Positions 16,441 to 25,698 of a stretch of DNA of 64,000 bases are shown one piece after another; the stretch's first letter is position 1, and the number at the start of each line of letters is the position of its first letter. The DNA comes from an uncultured Pirellula sp. (lineage in GTDB: Bacteria; Planctomycetota; Planctomycetia; Pirellulales; Pirellulaceae). Below the pieces are notes generated by a model that was not told the origin of the DNA, did no database searches, and saw only the letters and a program-made list of their open reading frames with translations. Location of the stretch: positions 186,001 through 250,000 of the forward strand of contig CAIOHR010000380.1 in the NCBI GenBank assembly GCA_903858115.1, read 5' to 3'. The position numbers and the translations under genes were made by a program.

Positions 16441-18872
16441 TAACGAACGATTTGAAATTCAGGAAGCATAACGATCGTCCACAAGAAATCTTGGATCCGA
16501 TCTGCGGTCGGCTTGCTATCGCCTAGCATCTCGATTGCAGTAGACTTTTCGTCTGCAGTCGGTTTTCTCGATAATGCTTTTTCGAAAATGGACTCCACTA
16601 AATCGGCTGAGGGCATTCCTTTGTCCTCATAAACCTCAGCGCCACGCGACAAGTATTTGTCTAGGGCGGGCGCGTTGCACAAATCTAACGCTTCTAGCGT
16701 GCTCCAGGCTGTCGGGCGACTGGTGACAATTTGGTCGCGATTCGGACGACCAAGCGTGCGTTGTAACGCATCGCTCTTTCGAAGTGCGGCTCTCACCATC
16801 CAGTTTTGTGATTGCACCCCTAATCCCAATTGAGAGTGGAGTTCCTTGGCAATTCTATTCCATATCTCAGGTTTACTCGCGAGTGCGGCTGTCTCCCAAG
16901 TCACTTCCCCTTTGAATTCGCCATTCTTTCCTGGCAATTGTTGGGACGATTGCCAATTCGAATCCGTGTGAAAGAAATTCTCGATGCCTTTTTCGTCGAT
17001 CCAGCGAGCTTCTAAAAAAACTCCCGCGGGGTTAGGGCCATCTCCACCATTTTTGCACGATAGAACAAACTCGTTGGAGCCTGTCTTCAAATACTTCACG
17101 ATCGAAGTCGCGCGCACAGATTCCCAGTTGTCGCTGGAAAGTACTTTCTTCTTGTTGATAAACAATTCAAAGGAATTGTCGCATGTGGCCACGACGACAG
17201 CTTGCTCGGGTACTTTGGATAGATCGAGACTTTGCTTAAAGGAGGCTTTGTCTTTGGCGGAGGCATGCTCCGAATCCGCACTTCTCCATATCCACTTTCC
17301 TCGAAGCTCGCTTGTTTGAGACAATTGTTCCGAAGTCATTTCACCTCGAAGGACTGGAGCATCAAAATCGTTCGGCGCCGCATCGCACAATTGCCATACG
17401 CAATCTACGAACTGCTCTGCCGTCATACGTTTCCCGCGTGGTCCCCGATAGACATAGTCCGATTGATTTTGAGCATCGGGTAAAACCTCTACTTGTGACT
17501 GATATGCCTGCGACGAACAAATCAATTCGATGGTATGTTTGATATCGAATCCATGATCCGCAAAGTCGACAGCCAGCCAATCCAAGAGATTTTCATTCCA
17601 TGGTCGAGACTGCATGGAGTCGACAGGCTCTACAATTCCGCGTCCCATCAATCGATGCCAAAGTCTATTTACGATCGTTCGCGAGAATCGTCCATTCTGT
17701 GGGTGAGTCATCAAACCAGCCAACTGGCGAAGCCGCTCGGGTTGTGCCAGTTCAGGATCGATCGTGCCCAACTCTGGAAACAACCACGCCGGCTTGGCTT
17801 GCTTGCCCGTCGGCTTATCACAACGGTGAACATCTAATGGCGTTTTGGAAAAGATTGCTGCCAGTCCATAAGCATCGTCCAGTTTCCAACGATCGATGAA
17901 GCTGTCGTGACATGAAGCGCACTTGAGATTAATGCCAAGGAATGACTGTCCCACCGATTGCGAGAACTGGATCTCAACCGTTTGTCCAGCACTGACGGTC
18001 CCACGCCATCGAATCCCTTCCGAGAAGCCGGCGGAATCGGCGGTCGGCGAAATCAACTCGCGCGCCATTTGATCGTATGGCTTATTGTCGATAAGCGATT
18101 TGTAGAGCCATTGGCTGATCTGTTTGCGACCGCCCGTGATGAATCCTGTCCCGCCATAGTCATTGCGAAGCAGGTCGTTCCAAAAGGTAAGCCAATGTTC
18201 AGCGTAGTTGCGTTTGTCGGCCAGAAGTGTGCGGATCAGTTTCTGCCGTTTGTCGGTACTACTGTCTTTGAGAAAGTTCGCGAGCCATTCTTGTTCGGGT
18301 AATATTCCAACCACATCCAGCGATAACCGACGCGCAAATTGTGCGTCGTCTTTCAAGAATGGTGTTTGTTGTGCAGTTCCGTTGAACGTTCCTTGCAATA
18401 GTCGATCGATCGGATGCTCGAATCCGGGTGTGGCTTTCGGAAGATCCGGGCGGCGCGGCAACAGAGGTGGTTCGTAAGTCTCTTTTGAAAGGGTGAGCCC
18501 TGGCTCCCAAACGGCCCCTTCGTCGATCCAGCTAGCAATCTTCTTGATTTGTGCTCCTGTGAGAGGCTCACCTTCAGGAGGCATTCGTTTGTCAGGATCA
18601 GTCGTCGTTAGGACTTCGTAAAGGAGGCTCGTTTTCGATTTACCGACAACCACGGCGGGACCGCTACCCGCACCCTTGAGCAACGTCTCACGTGAGTTGA
18701 GCGAAAACCCGCCTTCCTTCTCATCCCCTCCATGGCATTTGCTGCACTGCGACTTGAAGATAGGAAAAACGTCGTGGGCAAAGTCCACTTGAGCCGTAGC
18801 ATTTTGGCACGCTGCTGCGACAAGAAATGCCACAGCGAAATGAGTTTTTTGTAGCAATGGTATGCGAATCAT
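16440..18872 (-). CDS. PSCyt1-DUF1549-DUF1553 protein with a late beta-sandwich insert
   Basis: An 810-residue exported protein (leader with FAVAFLVAAACQNATA). The haem motif CSKCH is at 43-47, followed by KEGGFSLNSRETLLKG and a DUF1549 region with FARRLSLDVVGILPEQEWL, HWLTFWNDLLRNDYGG and LKCASCHDSFIDRWKL, which holds a second CxxCH. The DUF1553 part starts with RTIVNRLWHRLMGRGIVEP and includes FDIKHTIELICSSQAYQSQ. About 130 residues are inserted after MTAEQFVDCVWQLCDA: GKWIWRSADSEHAS, TCDNSFELFINKKKVL and NEFVLSCKNGGDGPNPAGVF, a pattern like the sugar-binding beta-sandwich of GH2 and rhamnosidase N-termini. It is the promoter-proximal member of a coupled pair with the DUF1501 gene. Confidence 0.88.
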   Translation of the reverse strand: MIRIPLLQKTHFAVAFLVAAACQNATAQVDFAHDVFPIFKSQCSKCHGGDEKEGGFSLNSRETLLKGAGSGPAVVVGKSKTSLLYEVLTTTDPDKRMPPEGEPLTGAQIKKIASWIDEGAVWEPGLTLSKETYEPPLLPRRPDLPKATPGFEHPIDRLLQGTFNGTAQQTPFLKDDAQFARRLSLDVVGILPEQEWLANFLKDSSTDKRQKLIRTLLADKRNYAEHWLTFWNDLLRNDYGGTGFITGGRKQISQWLYKSLIDNKPYDQMARELISPTADSAGFSEGIRWRGTVSAGQTVEIQFSQSVGQSFLGINLKCASCHDSFIDRWKLDDAYGLAAIFSKTPLDVHRCDKPTGKQAKPAWLFPELGTIDPELAQPERLRQLAGLMTHPQNGRFSRTIVNRLWHRLMGRGIVEPVDSMQSRPWNENLLDWLAVDFADHGFDIKHTIELICSSQAYQSQVEVLPDAQNQSDYVYRGPRGKRMTAEQFVDCVWQLCDAAPNDFDAPVLRGEMTSEQLSQTSELRGKWIWRSADSEHASAKDKASFKQSLDLSKVPEQAVVVATCDNSFELFINKKKVLSSDNWESVRATSIVKYLKTGSNEFVLSCKNGGDGPNPAGVFLEARWIDEKGIENFFHTDSNWQSSQQLPGKNGEFKGEVTWETAALASKPEIWNRIAKELHSQLGLGVQSQNWMVRAALRKSDALQRTLGRPNRDQIVTSRPTAWSTLEALDLCNAPALDKYLSRGAEVYEDKGMPSADLVESIFEKALSRKPTADEKSTAIEMLGDSKPTADRIQDFLWTIVMLPEFQIVR

Positions 18873-19012
18873 AACGGTGGGAGGAACCTCGAAAGAGTTC
18901 GAATCGGTGGGATAGAGCCGTATGAAAGTCTCACTGTGTTATTCTACTCGAAAGCAAGACTCTCGTCGCGTAGTATTTTTCCGGTATACGAATAGCAGAA
19001 AGAAATCAAAGT

Positions 19013-19068
19013 AGTAGGCACATTCCATGTGCCGTCCACCAACTGGCCATGTGCCGTCCACCAACTGG
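19013..19068. repeat. Second copy of the 'GTAGGCAC...GTGCCGTCC' repeat with a 22-bp tandem duplication
   Basis: Bases 19013-19040 match 7193-7220 exactly, and the preceding bases are also near-identical. Within it a 22-base unit beginning ccatgtgccgtccaccaact is perfectly duplicated (19025-19046 and 19047-19068). It lies between the DUF1549/DUF1553 gene's promoter side and the 3' end of the M28 peptidase gene. The inverted right arm seen in the first copy is absent. Confidence 0.7.
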
Positions 19069-19076
19069 TTCGAACA

Positions 19077-20492
19077 TCATTTCGCGGTTTTCTTTGGCGT
19101 TACCTCGCCGGATGCTAACGGGAGAGACCCGACGAACAAATTGCGAATGACCTGTGTCATGTGTGGAATCTCCAAACGGTCCCACTCGTCATCTGGTTTG
19201 TGGTAGTCCGCGTGAAGCGACCCAGCCGAAAAGCTATGAGCAATCACTCCGCTTTGCGCGAAAGACCAATTGTCACTCGAACGATATAGCATCGCACTGA
19301 ACTTGGGATGCTCAAAGATATCCCCGCCCCATGCATGTGCCGCTTCGTGCATCTGTTTCCCTAAATCGGATTCGTTCCAGCCCGTGACCCAAATCTTGCC
19401 ACGGGCTCCATCTTCGGGGCGGCCGATCATCTCGATATTGATGTTGGCGCAGATTCTCTCAAGAGGCCAGGTGGGACGCGCAACGAACTCCTTCGAGCCC
19501 AACAGTCCTGACTCTTCACCCCAAAATGTCATAAACACGATGGAGCGTTTCGGCGCAGGTGCGTTAGCAAAAGCATCCGCGAGGGTAAGAACCGCAGTGA
19601 CTCCTGATGCATCATCATCCGCACCGTTGTAGATGTTGTCGCCGGCATGAGTCATCGTTCCTAAATGATCGAGGTGCGCTGTGAACAGCACACACTCTTT
19701 CGACAATTCAGGATCGGTTCCAGGGATTACGCCGATCACATTCCGCATCGGCTGCTCCACGCGAATGGCGGGCGGGATGTCCATGGACACTGAAGTCGAT
19801 AGCTCCGTGTCAGCAGACACAAGCACGACCGGAATATTCAACGGCGATCGAGAATCGAGAAAGGGTTTACTGGCCATTTGGTCCGCGAGAGTTGCCCATT
19901 CCGAATCCGATGATGTCTTCAGCAAAAGAGCTTTCGCGCCCAACGCTTCCAGTCGCTGAACGACGCGTGTCAATTGCGACATCGCTCGCGATCCTTTCGC
20001 GGTCGTATCGAACGAACCGCAGACAACTCCGGAGACTTTCTCTACCTCATCCAATTTGGCGAGATCGACGATTGCCACCTCGCCGTTGTATTCAAAACGC
20101 TCCGGAGCACTCGCAAGCAATCCAAATGTTGACAACGATTTACCATTGGCGTCTTTCACAGTAACTTTGTTTGGCAGTTTCTTCTGCACTCGATTGGTCG
20201 TGTGATAGTACGATTCCTCGTCACCCGCAGGCTTTAGACCTGCCGCACGAAAACGGGACGCGACATAAGCGGCCGCGATGTTAAACTCGCTCGATCCGGT
20301 ACCTCGCCCACCGAGCTCATCGCTAGCCAAGAAGGATATGGTACCCGTGACACTCGCTTCGTTGATTTGTTCGATAGCGTTTTTGGTTTCTGGTGGCCCA
20401 AAAGCAACTTGCGTTTCTTGGCTCCAACAGGGAGCAACCAAAGCACTTACGAGGATGGCTTGCAGAGCAAAACGCAGTTGGGATTGAGTCAT
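19077..20492 (-). CDS. Secreted M28 family zinc aminopeptidase
   Basis: A 471-residue protein with a signal peptide (FALQAILVSALVAPCWSQE). A middle region of about 130 residues is a protease-associated-like lid. The catalytic domain carries the co-catalytic zinc ligands: FTAHLDHLG (His), NGADDDASG (Asp), FWGEESGLLGS (Glu-Glu), NIEMIGRPEDG (Asp region) and LHADYHKPDDEWDRL (C-terminal His). The order and spacing match M28 aminopeptidases that release N-terminal residues from peptides outside the cytoplasm. It stands alone; the divergent neighbour is the ECF sigma factor at 20664. No regulatory site is evident in the 170-base divergent region. Confidence 0.9.
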   Translation of the reverse strand: MTQSQLRFALQAILVSALVAPCWSQETQVAFGPPETKNAIEQINEASVTGTISFLASDELGGRGTGSSEFNIAAAYVASRFRAAGLKPAGDEESYYHTTNRVQKKLPNKVTVKDANGKSLSTFGLLASAPERFEYNGEVAIVDLAKLDEVEKVSGVVCGSFDTTAKGSRAMSQLTRVVQRLEALGAKALLLKTSSDSEWATLADQMASKPFLDSRSPLNIPVVLVSADTELSTSVSMDIPPAIRVEQPMRNVIGVIPGTDPELSKECVLFTAHLDHLGTMTHAGDNIYNGADDDASGVTAVLTLADAFANAPAPKRSIVFMTFWGEESGLLGSKEFVARPTWPLERICANINIEMIGRPEDGARGKIWVTGWNESDLGKQMHEAAHAWGGDIFEHPKFSAMLYRSSDNWSFAQSGVIAHSFSAGSLHADYHKPDDEWDRLEIPHMTQVIRNLFVGSLPLASGEVTPKKTAK

Positions 20493-20663
20493 TGGGAAAT
20501 TCCAGATGGATGTCGATAACGTTTCATTTGGGGTATTTCTAGCAGGGTTGTTCTATCGCAGGAACCGTACGTTTGGCGAGGAGGATCAAGTTTTTCGAAT
20601 TTTTTGCGCCTGGTTCGACCTCTCTCTTGCACTATAGAGGTAGAGATCGAGCAAAATAGAATC

Positions 20664-22427
20664 ATGAGCCGAACCAATACGCACCCACAAACGCTACACG
20701 TTGTCACACCACCGACTAGCCTTGGCGCGATTAGCCTTGGCGAGTCGGAGTTCTGGGACATGGCACCCGATGATGAACTCATTTGCATTTTCATGCGATC
20801 GAACTCCAACGTCGCTTTAGAGACGCTCATTCGGCGACACGGCCCAGTGGTCGCTCGCATGCTAGGGCGGCTCCTTAGCCATCCACAAGATCGCGAAGAT
20901 GCTTTTCAAGCCACCTTCCTGATCTTTGTGAAATCCATTCATCGCATTCGGAAAAAGAATTCGGTATGTAGCTTTTTGATGGGTGTAGCTTTTCGAACGG
21001 GAAAGAGATTGAGGAGCCAGCGTATAGCAAACTCGAGAAAGATCGAGGCCGAGAGCAATCTCGATCTCCTCCCACATCCTAGCGACGATCGTCCGTTCGA
21101 ATTGCTCGCACAACGTCTGCAATGCGAAGCTCTCGACGAAGAACTGGAGTCTCTTCCCGAAAACGTTCGCGCACCGATCATCGAACACTACTATTCTGGT
21201 TTGACCGTGCCACAGATTGCAGAATCGATGCAACTCACGGTTGCTGCTGTCGAAGGACGGATCAAACGGGGTAAACGTCTACTTCGAAGCCGCCTCGCGA
21301 TGCGGGGTGTAAGTATGACGGCCGTATTGAGCGCAGCGACTCAGTTTCCAAACGCGGTCTCAGCCGCGACGATCGAAAGCTGGAGTCAGAATCTGCTGAG
21401 TCTACCTCGCAGCGAAACGAATCCCATCGAAGCAAATCCGGTGTCTGGCACCGCATCTACGATCCACTCTTCTGTTCTGAATCTCATCCAAGGAGAAATA
21501 CACATGCAACTCACGACACGTTCTTCATGGCTTCTATGGACTGGAGCTATATGCGCCCTCTCGGCCGTCGGGCTTGGCATGTTGCCGTGGCAAAGCGATG
21601 GAGGGACGGTAGGGGAGAGTATGCTTATCGCGGCATCCGAAGGTCAAAGCATTCCCGAAGAAATTTTATTGCAAGCAACGCCGAACGCGAAAGTTGCTCC
21701 AACGATTTCCTCTCAACCGGGTGCGCAACCAAACGGGCAACCGCCCGTGCAACTGCAACCGACAAAAGCCCCAGCAGAAAAGCCCGCTCCACCGGTTATA
21801 TGGCAGCGTCCTGAGAATGCGGCACCTTGGCTGAAGAGTCCAGAGGATCTTCGAAACGACCAGATTCGAGCGAAACTAAAAGACCAAATAAAAGTAGATT
21901 TCAATGGTGTGGGGTTGTCGGCCGTTATATCTCGATTCGCCACCGCTTTGGATATGCCCATTATCATGGACGAAAAGGCATTGGAAGAGGAGTTAATCAG
22001 TCTTGATGAGCAGATCACTCTAAGCTTGTCGAAAGAAATCTCGTTCCGAAGCGCACTCAAGCTTGTCCTCGAACCACTGAACCTAACCTGGGTGATCGAA
22101 GATGAGGTCATGAGAATCACGTCGAAATCGAACTCCGCCAATGTGCTTCGAACGTATGATTTGAGCCAAATACTACCTGACAATAGTACCGTACTAGAGC
22201 TAGTGTCTATTATTGAACGAACCGTTGCACCAGGCTCCTGGGATGCTGCTGAAGGAACCAGCACGATAGCAGTCTTTGGGTCGCTCCTGGTCGTCAATTG
22301 CCCGGAAGATACCCATGAAGTTGTCGAGAAGACGCTTTACCTCCTGGGAAATCAAGCCCCGCAAAACATTAAGCCATCGCCGGTAATCAAACAACAACCA
22401 ACCGTTGGTATGGGTGGCATGTTTTGA
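20664..22427 (+). CDS. ECF-type RNA polymerase sigma factor with transmembrane anchor and C-terminal STN/secretin-like domain
   Basis: The start at 20664 (MSRTNTHPQT) avoids twenty unlikely residues of the longer frame and gives 587 residues. Residues 30-120 form sigma region 2 (ALETLIRRHGPVVARMLGRL, DREDAFQATFLIFVKS). Residues 150-215 form region 4 (EELESLPENVRAPIIEHYY, LTVPQIAESMQLTVAAVEGR). A hydrophobic span at about 287-307 (SSWLLWTGAICALSAVGLGM) follows, then a Pro/Gln-rich linker and an STN-like fold (IKVDFNGVGLSAVISRFATA, ISFRSALKLVLEPLNLTWVI) with a second repeat-like region (VLELVSIIERTVAPGSWD). Such C-terminally extended ECF factors exist in planctomycetes. The layout suggests a sigma factor held at the membrane and released or modulated by a signal sensed outside. 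No separate anti-sigma gene is adjacent. Confidence 0.85.
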   Translation: MSRTNTHPQTLHVVTPPTSLGAISLGESEFWDMAPDDELICIFMRSNSNVALETLIRRHGPVVARMLGRLLSHPQDREDAFQATFLIFVKSIHRIRKKNSVCSFLMGVAFRTGKRLRSQRIANSRKIEAESNLDLLPHPSDDRPFELLAQRLQCEALDEELESLPENVRAPIIEHYYSGLTVPQIAESMQLTVAAVEGRIKRGKRLLRSRLAMRGVSMTAVLSAATQFPNAVSAATIESWSQNLLSLPRSETNPIEANPVSGTASTIHSSVLNLIQGEIHMQLTTRSSWLLWTGAICALSAVGLGMLPWQSDGGTVGESMLIAASEGQSIPEEILLQATPNAKVAPTISSQPGAQPNGQPPVQLQPTKAPAEKPAPPVIWQRPENAAPWLKSPEDLRNDQIRAKLKDQIKVDFNGVGLSAVISRFATALDMPIIMDEKALEEELISLDEQITLSLSKEISFRSALKLVLEPLNLTWVIEDEVMRITSKSNSANVLRTYDLSQILPDNSTVLELVSIIERTVAPGSWDAAEGTSTIAVFGSLLVVNCPEDTHEVVEKTLYLLGNQAPQNIKPSPVIKQQPTVGMGGMF

Positions 22428-22470
22428 TTAATCGATTCAATTCGGAACATTGACACATCCAAGCAACACA

Positions 22471-25287
22471 TCATTCTCGAACGATACGGGCGATGTCCCT
22501 AAGAACGCTTGGCAACATTAAAGCGCCCGAGTAATGGTCCGCTTCAAGCTCGATATGGTGGCTATTTAGATTGGCCGCATCGGCAAACAGTTTGGAGTTC
22601 CGTGGCGGGACGACATCGTCGTATTTGCCAGAGTACAACCAAACTCGATTGGGATTGATGCGATGGGCAAAGTTCATGGGCTCGACAATCTGCAAGCTGG
22701 CTCGGATCGCAGCTTCGTCGAGTCCTCTGGATTCCATTTGCTTTCTGAACCCTTGTGCATCCTTCTTTCCGTCCGTAATGACACTCACCAGATCTCCCCC
22801 TGCCAAGAGAATAACCACTCGGTGAAAGCGATCCTCCAATCCGGCGGTCGTCGCAGCTACGAATCCGCCTAGGCTGGTCCCCTGCAAACAGATTCGAGAG
22901 GTATCGATGCCCGGCAAAACAGAGATCGCATCGTAAGCACGCCTTACATCGGCGATCGACTGCCGCAGTGACAATGCTGGATCCATTTCTTGCGAGGCGT
23001 CCGAGCGACGTACTCCATAGTGCGGCAAATGGATCAAAAATGCGTGAATCCCTTGATTCGCGATTCCAGTTGCGATCATTTTGCCAACGGTCATCGCTCG
23101 TCCCGATTCATGGACCACCAACACGGCAGGTCTCTTTCCCGAACTGTCGCTGTTCCCTTTCGCGTTGTACCAATCCAATGCAACCAAGTCATTGGAGACG
23201 ATATTGCTCTTTACGGGCGAAGGAAAGCGAACATAGTTCCGTCCATCTTTGGATTCCATGTTTACATCAAAGGAACTCGCTTTCCAAAGCAACCTCTCTA
23301 AAGCGACCTTTGTTTGCTCATCTTCTGTTCCGAGGATGCCAGCAAAGGAATCCTTGGAAGTCCATGTTTGGCCCACCAAGTTACCATTTGAAGCGTCGGA
23401 CGACTTCTTTCGGTCTCCTTGGGTCACGGTCTTCGAGGATTCCGATTGCAGTTGGCGAATCTGGTTCAAGTATTCCTTCAAATCGATTTTTGCATACGGA
23501 CGGTCCGCAGCAGGCTTTTGGTGGTCCGCATTCGCGACATACAAAACACCATCCTCGGGCACAAACAATACATTGTGTAGATTCGACGTCATCGCCACGG
23601 GACGACACATCAACTGTTGCCCAACGGTCGCGTCAATCATGCCATGCGAGTCTCGAATTCGCTGCTTCAACGCATCGAGCCGAGTCCCTGCGGACAAAAC
23701 GACCGCATCGCGAATACCTTCACCGAGAAGAGGATGAGCCTCCCCCGGTGCAACGAATTGTATTTCTTCTGGAGTTGCGGATACTCCGACAGCGCTTCGA
23801 TCTTTCCCATCGGCGAATACATAGTAGTACTCGCATGTCCGCGGGCTATCGGCCCAAAGTTTTTTGACTTGATCTAGGGTAGTGCATTCCTCCAGAGCGC
23901 GACGCATCAATGTCGCCATGGGAACGCCATCCCATTTCCCTTCTCCTTTACCACCCATTTCGCCAAGTGAAATCTGGGCCCCATTCATACCGCTGACACT
24001 TCCGATGAATCCACCGTATCCGACGTTGGCAAAGGATTGATAGCCGGTTGGGGAAACAATGAACGTCGTTGCAGCATCTTGAAGTCCGATCGCTGTCATG
24101 TAATCCAGCACGCGACCGTGGTAAAGCTTTCCATCTTTCGTTGCAGATCCGAACACGGCGAATCCTGAACAATGGAACAACTCGGGAAAGACATTGACGA
24201 CATGCATCAATGCAGGTTCGACTCCCATCGAGATGGCGAGCGCTCGGGTTTCCGATTTGTGCCGTTCCGGAATATGCGGCGCCAATCGTTCGTATGCTTT
24301 TTCCAGGTCCTGTCGAAACCAACGACCATTTTGAATGGTTTGAACGGCCCCAAACGCATAAACGACCGAATCGATACATCGTTGAGCTTCCTCGCCCAGG
24401 AGCTTGCCATGCGCTTCGCCAATCTCATCCGGTGTTCCCCACAACAACGCTAACCGTTGCCCCTCTCGCCATACTAGTTTTCCGTGCTCGACGGATTTTT
24501 CTTTCATTTTAGGTGAAGTCAATTTCGGAGATGGAGCCAAAACTTCCAGTGCGCGACGAACTCCCCGAGCCAAACTGCGTTCTAACTCGGCGCGATCGAT
24601 CGATACGACTTCGAAATCTTTCCATCGCTGGGCAATCTGCTTGCCTGTTGCAATCGAAGCAGACGAATCTGCAGAACTATGCATTTGTAGAACACCATCC
24701 ACATCACCCGTGCGGATCTTCACTTCTTGAGCTTCGAGCGCAATCGTTGTTCCATCTGGTAGCTTCCAAGCTGCATTGCCCAGGTCCGTGGCTTGTTGAA
24801 GCTTGGTCAAAAATATTACGGCGCCTGCAACATCGGAAGCATCGTTGTTCTTCAGAATTCCCTTGGCGAGATGGACCATGCTGCCATCACTAACGAGACG
24901 CTGAAACAGATCCGTCGGCTGCAAATGGTCCAATGCATCGACAGCCCCATTACCCAAGAAGAGACGTTTGTGTTTGGGTAGGACGAATGCCGTGTGCGTC
25001 TGGTTACGAGCGATAGTGACTTCGTAATCCGCATGCACCAGTTCTAATTGAAACGTTTGCTGGTCCTGTCGAATCAATCGAAACTTCACCGATTGCTTCT
25101 TACCATCGATGAGAAGATTGAAATCGCCACTCCATTGAAGCGACTCTGATTTCAAATTCCAGGCATCCAGCCACGGTTGCAACTGATTGCCCAACCGCTC
25201 GGCCGGTTCTAACTCCGTTCCGTTGGATGGCTTTGCAGCTACGAGAAGTGCCAGAAACAAAAAAGACAAGTACTTCAACGACGACAT
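22471..25287 (-). CDS. Secreted fusion: N-terminal lipid-binding-like domain, C45-type Ntn acyltransferase/hydrolase, alpha/beta-hydrolase
   Basis: A 938-residue protein with a signal peptide (SFLFLALLVAAKPSNGTE). Residues 25-250 form a beta-rich domain of unassigned type. Residues 265-600 resemble the C45 family (acyl-CoA:6-aminopenicillanate acyltransferase-like): WGTPDEIGEAHGKLLGEE, then VFPELFHCSGFAVFGSA with the presumed autoproteolytic nucleophile C373, and KLYHGRVLDYM. Residues 650-938 form an alpha/beta-hydrolase with PAVLVVHESGR, GTSLGGF (S805), KYDDVVPP (D890/D891) and ADHYSG (H918) as the triad. An N-terminal part before C373 would be released if C45-style self-cleavage occurs. Substrates are unknown; amide or ester cleavage of an acylated compound is the simplest reading. 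The architecture is unusual and the fusion is uninterrupted. Confidence 0.75.
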   Translation of the reverse strand: MSSLKYLSFLFLALLVAAKPSNGTELEPAERLGNQLQPWLDAWNLKSESLQWSGDFNLLIDGKKQSVKFRLIRQDQQTFQLELVHADYEVTIARNQTHTAFVLPKHKRLFLGNGAVDALDHLQPTDLFQRLVSDGSMVHLAKGILKNNDASDVAGAVIFLTKLQQATDLGNAAWKLPDGTTIALEAQEVKIRTGDVDGVLQMHSSADSSASIATGKQIAQRWKDFEVVSIDRAELERSLARGVRRALEVLAPSPKLTSPKMKEKSVEHGKLVWREGQRLALLWGTPDEIGEAHGKLLGEEAQRCIDSVVYAFGAVQTIQNGRWFRQDLEKAYERLAPHIPERHKSETRALAISMGVEPALMHVVNVFPELFHCSGFAVFGSATKDGKLYHGRVLDYMTAIGLQDAATTFIVSPTGYQSFANVGYGGFIGSVSGMNGAQISLGEMGGKGEGKWDGVPMATLMRRALEECTTLDQVKKLWADSPRTCEYYYVFADGKDRSAVGVSATPEEIQFVAPGEAHPLLGEGIRDAVVLSAGTRLDALKQRIRDSHGMIDATVGQQLMCRPVAMTSNLHNVLFVPEDGVLYVANADHQKPAADRPYAKIDLKEYLNQIRQLQSESSKTVTQGDRKKSSDASNGNLVGQTWTSKDSFAGILGTEDEQTKVALERLLWKASSFDVNMESKDGRNYVRFPSPVKSNIVSNDLVALDWYNAKGNSDSSGKRPAVLVVHESGRAMTVGKMIATGIANQGIHAFLIHLPHYGVRRSDASQEMDPALSLRQSIADVRRAYDAISVLPGIDTSRICLQGTSLGGFVAATTAGLEDRFHRVVILLAGGDLVSVITDGKKDAQGFRKQMESRGLDEAAIRASLQIVEPMNFAHRINPNRVWLYSGKYDDVVPPRNSKLFADAANLNSHHIELEADHYSGALMLPSVLRDIARIVRE

Positions 25288-25452
25288 TGTACACCTAGAA
25301 TTTCGATGGAGCGGAAAGCTTATTGTATGCCTTTTCCCGACTCGGTAGCAACAGTGGCCTCGGGATATTCCTTGAGGAGAGAGTCGGCTGTATCTTTTTA
25401 AGTTCTCTATTTCTTTCTATTGCCAGCTTTCTTGTTGCTCTTCGTCGACAAG

Positions 25453-25689
25453 TTAAAAAAGGATCGCCGATAGATCGCCTTCCATTGCTCCATTAGATTT
25501 TGCTGTCCGCGAAAACGTCTTTTGAGAATCCAGAAAGGGCTTCATCAGCCGGCGAGCTTCTTGAGCGGTTCGAGTGGGCCCCACAAAACTTTCGCTGAAG
25601 CCTTTTTTCAACTGCCATTTCCACGAGCCATTGGCGTATCTTGCGGTTGGCCTAGGTTGAATTTTCGAAACAAAAGAAGCTGTGTTCTT
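25453..25689 (-). other. 78-codon open frame with coding-like composition but no clear start
   Basis: On the minus strand, starting 10 bases past the argH stop, a frame without ATG until late reads ...RYANGSWKWQLKKGFSES then FVGPTRTAQEARRLMKPFLD and ends with TAA at 25453-25455. The charged/aromatic pattern looks like real protein, but I do not recognise it. It may be a degraded small gene, a frame needing a non-ATG start, or chance. The rest of the 25288-25698 gap shows nothing else I can assign. Confidence 0.25.
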
Positions 25690-25698
25690 TTACTACCA

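Noticed and set aside
7293-18872. The two DUF1501/DUF1553 pairs as a recent segmental duplication
   Set aside because: The proteins share only family motifs and differ in length and inserts, so they are old paralogues.
21713-22297. A 194-codon minus-strand frame inside the sigma factor gene
   Set aside because: Low-complexity Ser/Gly composition and full overlap with a real gene.
22968-23867. A 299-codon open frame antisense to the C45/hydrolase fusion
   Set aside because: It overlaps a gene with two intact catalytic sites and its own product is rich in Ser, Arg and His with no recognisable motif, as expected for a shadow frame.
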